Origin: Sequoia sempervirens | Taxonomy: Eukaryota > Streptophyta > Pinopsida > Cupressales > Cupressaceae | Reading direction: 5' to 3' | DNA length: 64,000 nucleotides | Assembly (NCBI GenBank): GCA_007258455.2 | Contig: VDFB02047230.1 | Coordinates: 153,809,797-153,873,796, forward strand | In this document: positions 58,701 through 64,000 of the stretch, one piece after another | Layout: each line of letters starts with the position of its first letter | Position numbering within the stretch: position 1 is the stretch's first letter | The notes under the pieces: model-generated | Databases searched by the model: none | Seen by the model: only the letters and a program-made list of their open reading frames with translations | Told to the model about the DNA's origin: nothing | Program-made: the position numbers and the translations under genes

Positions 58701-59625
58701 TGTAAGGATCTTGCAGTGAACAATGCGCTCGAGGAGCATTGGACCCAGCCTGAGTGCAGTGTAACTAGGTTGCACCCTTGGTGTTACAAGTTCGGTATGG
58801 TGTGGTGCGCCAATGTGTCAGTCAGGCAAGTCGCAGTGGTCATGTGAGTTGGACACATGAGTCTATTAGACATGATGTCAAGGACTCATCCATAAGGCAC
58901 ACTCAGTTGAGGAGCCATAGCGCGAGCCATTATGCACCCACCAACTGTGAGGTGTGAACCAAGTTCATAGTCCATTGGACATGGTTGAGTTGTACTGGAA
59001 GCTAGGCACTTGGTGTTAGTGTTGTAGAGATGCTAAGGTGAGTTGGGACAAGATAGTTCTAATGTCAAAGTCATGTTACTCAGGGTAGCGAGGGTAGTGT
59101 AGCATAGAGCATGTAGGGGTGTCAAGTCATGCCAAGCCATTGCAAAAGAGTTGTAGGTTGCATTGAAGTACAACTCTACAAGGTGAGTTGGATACTTGTC
59201 AAAAGAGTTAGTTAGATGATGAGTCTACAAAGCAAAGAGGTCCCTATGGGTTATTTGATGATAAGAAAAGTTAGAAATGGGGGAGTCATCCAAAAGTTGG
59301 TTGTCATCCTACCAATGTCTTGGAATCAGACTAATAGCTTATGTAGGGATGTATGGTCATTCGAATGGTGAGCACCATAGGATTGCACCATCATGTCGCA
59401 CCATAGAGGCACTGATGCATTGCACTGAGAGTTCACAGGAGGACACCCACAATGTGCTCCTCAAACTCTTCCTTCCAGGAGTGAAACAGAAGTAGCTCTC
59501 GCCTAGAGTCCCGCAGTGGCTTAGGTGGTCTTCATGGTATTTAGGAGCGAGAAAGGATCTCGTTCTGCCCTAGCCATTTTTGAATATGAAAATAATATTG
59601 TAGCTTAAAACTTGTAAAACTATGA
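58701..59625 (+). repeat. Probable 3' LTR of a non-autonomous Gypsy-type element
   Basis: It begins TGTAAGGATCTTGC after the polypurine tract. The right end is not resolved; the composition changes at about 59600-59630, where another repeat seems to start. No partner LTR identified. Confidence 0.4.
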
Positions 59626-59628
59626 GAC

Positions 59629-60954
59629 TGCAGATTTAATTAAGTGTTCTTTGTCACAATTCTTTACATATGATTAATCTGTTTAGATCAATTTTACCAA
59701 TTGGAGAAAGAGACAAAAGATTGTAGAAGAATGAGAGAAGGAGATAGAAGTGACACAACATATATGTGGAGAAACCCTTTCAAGAAAAAAATCCACCAGA
59801 ATCAATAGTACTTGTATTATTTAACCTTAGAACAAGATTACAATAATACTGTATCAATCATTGATTGATATGTTTCCTCGCCTTGAACAATCCTTCTTCA
59901 CAACTTGCAATAAACTCTCATACCCTTGTTGCAATTTATCCATGTATTCCATGTGACCAAGCATGAATCCACACATCCCATGCCATGCTTCAAACCCTCA
60001 CACATGCACAAGCTCAACCTGCTATCCTACAACAAACTCTCTCTCTTTGAACTCTCATACACTTGCTGCAATAAATAGACAATTATGAACATTGTAAATT
60101 CCTAAGAGTTGTCAATTACAAGAGCATAAAGCTCCTCGCAAATATCTATGCCTAGATTGGGCAAGTAGAGTTCCACACTATAACATGAAGTCAAAACCAA
60201 AGTCTCCTCAATTTAGGTACCCCAAACTGAACACTTAACTGATCGTTGGTCAAGAAAATATCTTGCAAGCATCACCTCAAAGTTGGCGTCCAAAAATGGA
60301 CCCACTTAACTGAGACTTGTAAATATCTTCTCATGCAAAAGGTGTTAACTGAAAGATGCCAACTTGGGTGCCCAAGGTGGGTCCAAGTCAACCTAAGCTA
60401 ACTGAAACATATCTCTCCACCAATTCATGCAAACATTATGCATGATTGATCATCCCCACTTAATTGAAAGTATCCACTTGTTATCTGTCATTCAACTGAA
60501 GTCATTAGTCATGGAACTCAAGTCAACTACATGCAACTCAAGTCAACTAGCATGCAACTCAAAATAACTACATGCAACTGAAGATAACTAGACCATAACT
60601 GAACTGAACTAAACTAATAGTGCCACTCCACTCATGTAAATATCAATCCCTATTTTGTAGGAACAAGACATGCATTACATAAGAGTTATTAATCCTCCAA
60701 ATAGTTAACTGAAGCAAGGTGGGTCCCACCTTCCATGTGGGTGCCCCATGTGCTCCTATTTTGTAGGAGCTCTTCTTGGATGCCCCCACATGTTCTTACC
60801 ATTTAGGAATAATTACAAATGTCAATTTACATGTTCATTTCATTCGAATTTAAACTCTTTCTAATCCTAGTGTTGGGGAACACTTTCCAAGGACTTAGGA
60901 GATGCATGAAATATGTTTAGGATTTCAATTAAATGACATCCTATTGCCAACAGT
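59629..60954 (-). repeat. Solo-LTR-like block, minus strand
   Basis: The minus strand begins TGTTGGCAATAGGATGTC at 60954. Near the opposite end (59766-59810) GTGGAGAAACCC and AAAAAATCCACCAG resemble the downstream part of the Copia LTRs in this window. No second copy or target duplication seen, and the left end is uncertain. It contains the 20-bp tandem repeat at 60515. Confidence 0.4.
60515..60598. repeat. Tandem repeat, four units of 20-21 bp
   Basis: Units AACTCAAGTCAACTACATGC and close variants (one with AACTCAAAATAACTACATGC) follow each other. Confidence 0.8.
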
Positions 60955-62200
60955 CATGATGCGAGGGGTTTGGTGGTGAACCCAACGTCTCGAACCTTAT
61001 GAATGCAGTAATAGGGCCAACATGAGATAGTTCCAAGGTGTGTCGCCGAGGGAACTGGATGTTGGAACTCGTCCCATAGCGATGGGGTAAAAAGAGGAAT
61101 GTAAGGTTGGGTGAGCTACGAATTTGAGTTGGTAGAGTAAGCCTAGGATGACCAAGCGCATTCCAACAATGTCGAGCAAATCGAGGAACTAGTAGGGGAG
61201 TTCTAGCAAGGAATTTCTCATGAGTTTGAGAATGAAGTAGGGCTACTTCTCAACATTGGGGTGCAAAGTCGAGGAGCCGCACTAAGTGCACTCACCGCAA
61301 AGAGTGCTAGACCATGTCATGTAGGGCACACATGCGGACCATCAAGTGGAGGAGTGTCGACATAATCTGGAGGTAGATCCAATCCTCCTCAACATGACCA
61401 TAGGGGTTGAACTCAAGGGCCAGACTCGTCAGTATGGTGTAGAATATGTGCAAGGATGGATGCCAGTGAAGTTGTTGTTCAACCCAATAATGGGGCAGCA
61501 AGGAAGGAGTCCCAAAGACTTGGATTGGTATCATTGGTGCAAGGTCTCAACAAAGGTTACATGGTGTAACATAATTCCACAAGAACTTGCAAAGCCAAGT
61601 TGGTGTCTACGAAGATGGAGTTGCACAGTCCAAGTGAAGTCATTGGACTAGGTGATCCAGGATCGTGGGCTCAATGGTGCAAGCGGGAGTTACTCATCGG
61701 AGTAAACCTCCCCAAAGAGCAAAAGGAACTCATCCTGAGTTTGGTATTGGATCTGGAAGTGCTCCAAGAGAATGTCTACGTGAAGGGTGAACTTGGAGTT
61801 CAAGGTGAACGAGACTAGTAATTTGTCGTCTTATGGGGGACACAAGGATGAAGCACTTAGTGGAATCACCAAGTCCATACCAGTGTGCAACAGTGTTTAG
61901 GAAGGTGAACAAAGTGAGTTGTGTTCAGAACATGCAAGCCAAAGAGCTCCTAGTAGGTCACAGGTGCAAGATTTCACATTGCACTTATAAAAGTCGAGTG
62001 CCTCAAAAAAGAGGACTCACTCGTTAAAAGGCGTAATCTGTGAACAAGAAAGGGCTTGTCCGCAAGGGAGTCGCAAGTAGTGTTGAGCAGTGTCACGCGA
62101 GATATACCTCTTAGAGTAGAAAAGGTGCATTTGATCTGTGCACTGGCCTAGCCCTGTGACAATGTAGGTAGCGTGTTACCTGAATTTAATCTTGGAAACC
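60955..62200 (+). other. G-rich degenerate non-coding region
   Basis: Similar in composition to 56521-59600 and probably part of the same or a related element. Open frames up to 101 codons (61346-61651) show no known domain. A TATAAAAG box at 61986-61993 followed by a purine-rich stretch may be an LTR promoter. Confidence 0.35.
61986..61993 (+). promoter_or_regulatory. TATA box candidate
   Basis: TATAAAAG in CACTTATAAAAGTCGAG. No supporting second copy. Confidence 0.3.
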
Positions 62201-63390
62201 CATATAGAGTCCACGTTCCCATCTCATGAATAAGTCATGCAATGAAGATAAATTATTAGCAAGAGCTAACAATCAATCACCTAAAAAGAAGACAAGGGAG
62301 GATTTGAATGACCATCCTAGTGGGCAGGTTTTATAAGAGACAAGTATTTGTAGAAGTGATGAAGATATGATAAAATACGTAGGGCATACGGAAAACTCAC
62401 CGCCAACAATTCATTGACAGAAAATTCATCTCAGCAATTCACTGTGGCAAAAAATTCATTTCCAAGTAAAACTTACCAGCAATTCACCACAGTGGAAAAT
62501 TAACCGCATTATTATTTTTAATAAAAACAAAATTTTTGAAATATATATTAAAAAATATTAATGAGAAATGACTTTGCAGCCGAAAGAAGTCTTGTGTACA
62601 ACCTGAACAAAGAATAGTAGAGTGTAAAACACGAACTGAACAATAGGTGTATCGCGTGAAAAATAGAAGAAGGTTTGGTTGTTTTTGCGTAGCAAATACG
62701 AAACCACGTGGAAGGACCCATTCCGCACAGGAAGTCAGTAGTTATGATGTTTGTCTGAAATTGTGGAAGAAATGCAGAGAATGATGTGAGAGGTGGACCC
62801 ATTTACTTCAGAATGCATGTGAAGACATAAGAGCCATGCGACTTAAAGGGATCTTTTCAACCTTTAAATTGTAGCTTGTTGACCCATAAACTTGAAGACA
62901 TTCGTTCAAACAATGTAAATATCTCCTCTATGTGCCATCTCTATGCCTTGTATATCGAACTTGGAAATTTCAATTACAACATCTGATAAAAATTATTTGC
63001 TAAGCACCATATGTAAATATTTACCCAAAAACTTTCAAAATTTAACAAAAACAACACCATCTTTTCCTCTATTGCAACTACCATTTGAAGGTATTATGTT
63101 GAACAGTTCACATACCTAGTCTTATGCTCCTCATTGAACAAATACATTTTGTGCACCCCTCCATTCCTTTTTTTTTTGGTTTAATGAAGCCCAAATATTA
63201 TAATTATAATGACAATTTCTCTCACACTCAAAATGGATGCCTTTTTGTAACTAAATACCTTTTAGCATGTATTTGCTAATTTAGAAGTTGACCATTTTGG
63301 TGGATTTTTCCATTTTGGAGATAAGACTAAATTATTAAAGTTGTTGTTGCTTCAATATTATTTATTGTATTGAGAATTAACAAAAGAGAA
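62201..63390. other. Spacer and possible start of the right-edge LTR
   Basis: No gene recognised. The LTR that ends at 63530 must begin somewhere in or just after this stretch, but its start is not resolved (TGTTAAAAGTGG at 63393 is one candidate). Confidence 0.4.
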
Positions 63391-63431
63391 TCCCTGTTAA
63401 AAGTGGATGTAGCCATTGTTGGGCGAACCAC

Positions 63432-63439
63432 TATAAAAT
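63432..63439 (+). promoter_or_regulatory. TATA box in right-edge LTR
   Basis: TATAAAAT in CCACTATAAAATCATG, about 92 bases before the LTR end. Confidence 0.5.
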
Positions 63440-63532
63440 CATGTGTTCTTGTTTGTGTGTGTTATTGTTCATTCATTTTATTTTCTCCAATCTTTTTCTT
63501 TTGTTTATTTTATTGTCATTAAATTCAACAAT

Positions 63533-63544
63533 TAGTATCAGAGC
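63533..63544 (+). other. Copia-5 primer-binding site
   Basis: TAGTATCAGAGC, one base from the initiator-Met tRNA complement, two bases after CAACA. Same spacing as in Copia-1 and Copia-4. Confidence 0.85.
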
Positions 63545-63545
63545 C

Positions 63546-63740
63546 ATGGAGAAGTATTTAGTAGAGATGGAAAATGATTGGGTGTTTGATCCTAGAGCTG
63601 GGTGCTTTTATATAGTGAAGAGATAGGCTAAAGTGGGAGTTTCAGATGATGATGAAGTTGATTCTATCATTGAAGAATTTCTTGGCAGTTTAGATTCGGT
63701 AGAAATTAATGTGCAAGTGCAACTTGAATCAAGTGAGTGA
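63546..63740 (+). pseudogene. Copia-5 leader ORF, broken
   Basis: ATG at 63546 lies just after the primer-binding site: MEKYLVEMENDWVFDPRAGC, with a stop at 63624-63626, then SDDDEVDSIIEEFLGSLDSV in the same frame to the stops at 63735-63740. A frameshift near 63720 opens DRNDFNDFTPQLPCSIRKQK downstream. It does not show the usual aromatic-Asp-Gly-x-Asn-Tyr gag opening, so its nature is unclear. Confidence 0.4.
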
Positions 63741-64000
63741 TAGAAGAGAGAGTGACCGTAATGACTTTAATGACTTTACGCCCCAACTACCGTGTAGTAT
63801 ACGAAAGCAGAAGTGGCGAACAAATGAGTCAGAGTCAATTTTGTAGATCTACCCGTTTGCTAGATAGAGGCTATAAACCTACAGCCTGCAAATGGATTTT
63901 TGTTAGGGAGGTGCAACTTCTATCTTGTCAGATATTCTTTGTAATTATGATGAAACTCAGGCAGAAATCTGCTTTTGGAAATGTAGTGCACCCTAACTTT

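Larger units (their letters stand above)
63441..64000 (+). mobile_element. Copia-5: 5' end of another Copia-type element, cut by the window
   Basis: The LTR ends AAATTCAACA at 63530, followed two bases later by a primer-binding site at 63533-63544. The leader ORF starts right after it. No pol domain is reached before the window ends. Confidence 0.65.

Noticed and set aside
61346..61651. 101-codon open frame in the G-rich region
   Set aside because: No recognisable domain, neighbouring frames are open too, and composition favours long random frames.

Overview
This window looks like an intergenic stretch of a large plant nuclear genome, most likely a gymnosperm such as a conifer; that assignment is an inference. 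The grounds are that nearly everything recognisable is an old LTR retrotransposon, the two LTRs of single elements differ by roughly one base in ten by eye, stops and frameshifts are frequent, and elements sit inside one another. I found no intact host gene, tRNA, rRNA or CRISPR array.

Layout. 1-6524 (+) is the broken pol region of a Ty3/Gypsy element. Its order is protease, a second RNase H, reverse transcriptase, RNase H and integrase, with an unclassified 1.26-kb insert (3422-4684). 6525-9640 is non-coding and LTR-like, with a TATA box at 7908. 9645-11772 and 18802-20790 are two halves of one long, decayed, unrecognised ORF, split by an antisense Copia element (Copia-1, 11773-18801, two 1428-bp LTRs, target duplication AATCT/AATCC). 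A purine tract and an LTR-like block with a TATA box (20864-21850) follow. I suspect that 1-21850 is one giant Gypsy element with an extra 3' ORF.

From 21851 three related Copia elements follow. Copia-2 (+, 21851-26678) is 5'-truncated and has lost its integrase core. Copia-3 (+, 27835-38614) has target duplication TTAGT/TTAAT and carries a 3.84-kb foreign insert. Copia-4 (-, 42001-50691) has a 5' LTR split at its TATA box by a small rearranged LTR element (47496-50069) ending in a near-perfect palindrome. All three share repeated polypurine tracts before the 3' LTR, a feature known from Sireviruses.

AT-rich spacers lie at 26679-27834 (with a MITE-like hairpin element), 38620-42000 and 50692-54956 (with a diverged tandem duplication). 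A 276-bp retrocopied fragment with a long target duplication lies at 54979-55254. From about 55.4 to 62.2 kb there is G-rich, non-coding, degenerate retroelement debris with local tandem repeats and a Gypsy-type PPT/LTR start at 58688-58701. At the right edge (63432-63740) a further Copia-type LTR ends in a primer-binding site followed by a broken leader ORF.

No gene here appears functional: the integrase or protease active sites are changed in most elements. The main interest is evolutionary: domain order in the Gypsy element, its 3' ORF, the structure of the nested insertions and the G-to-A type decay.
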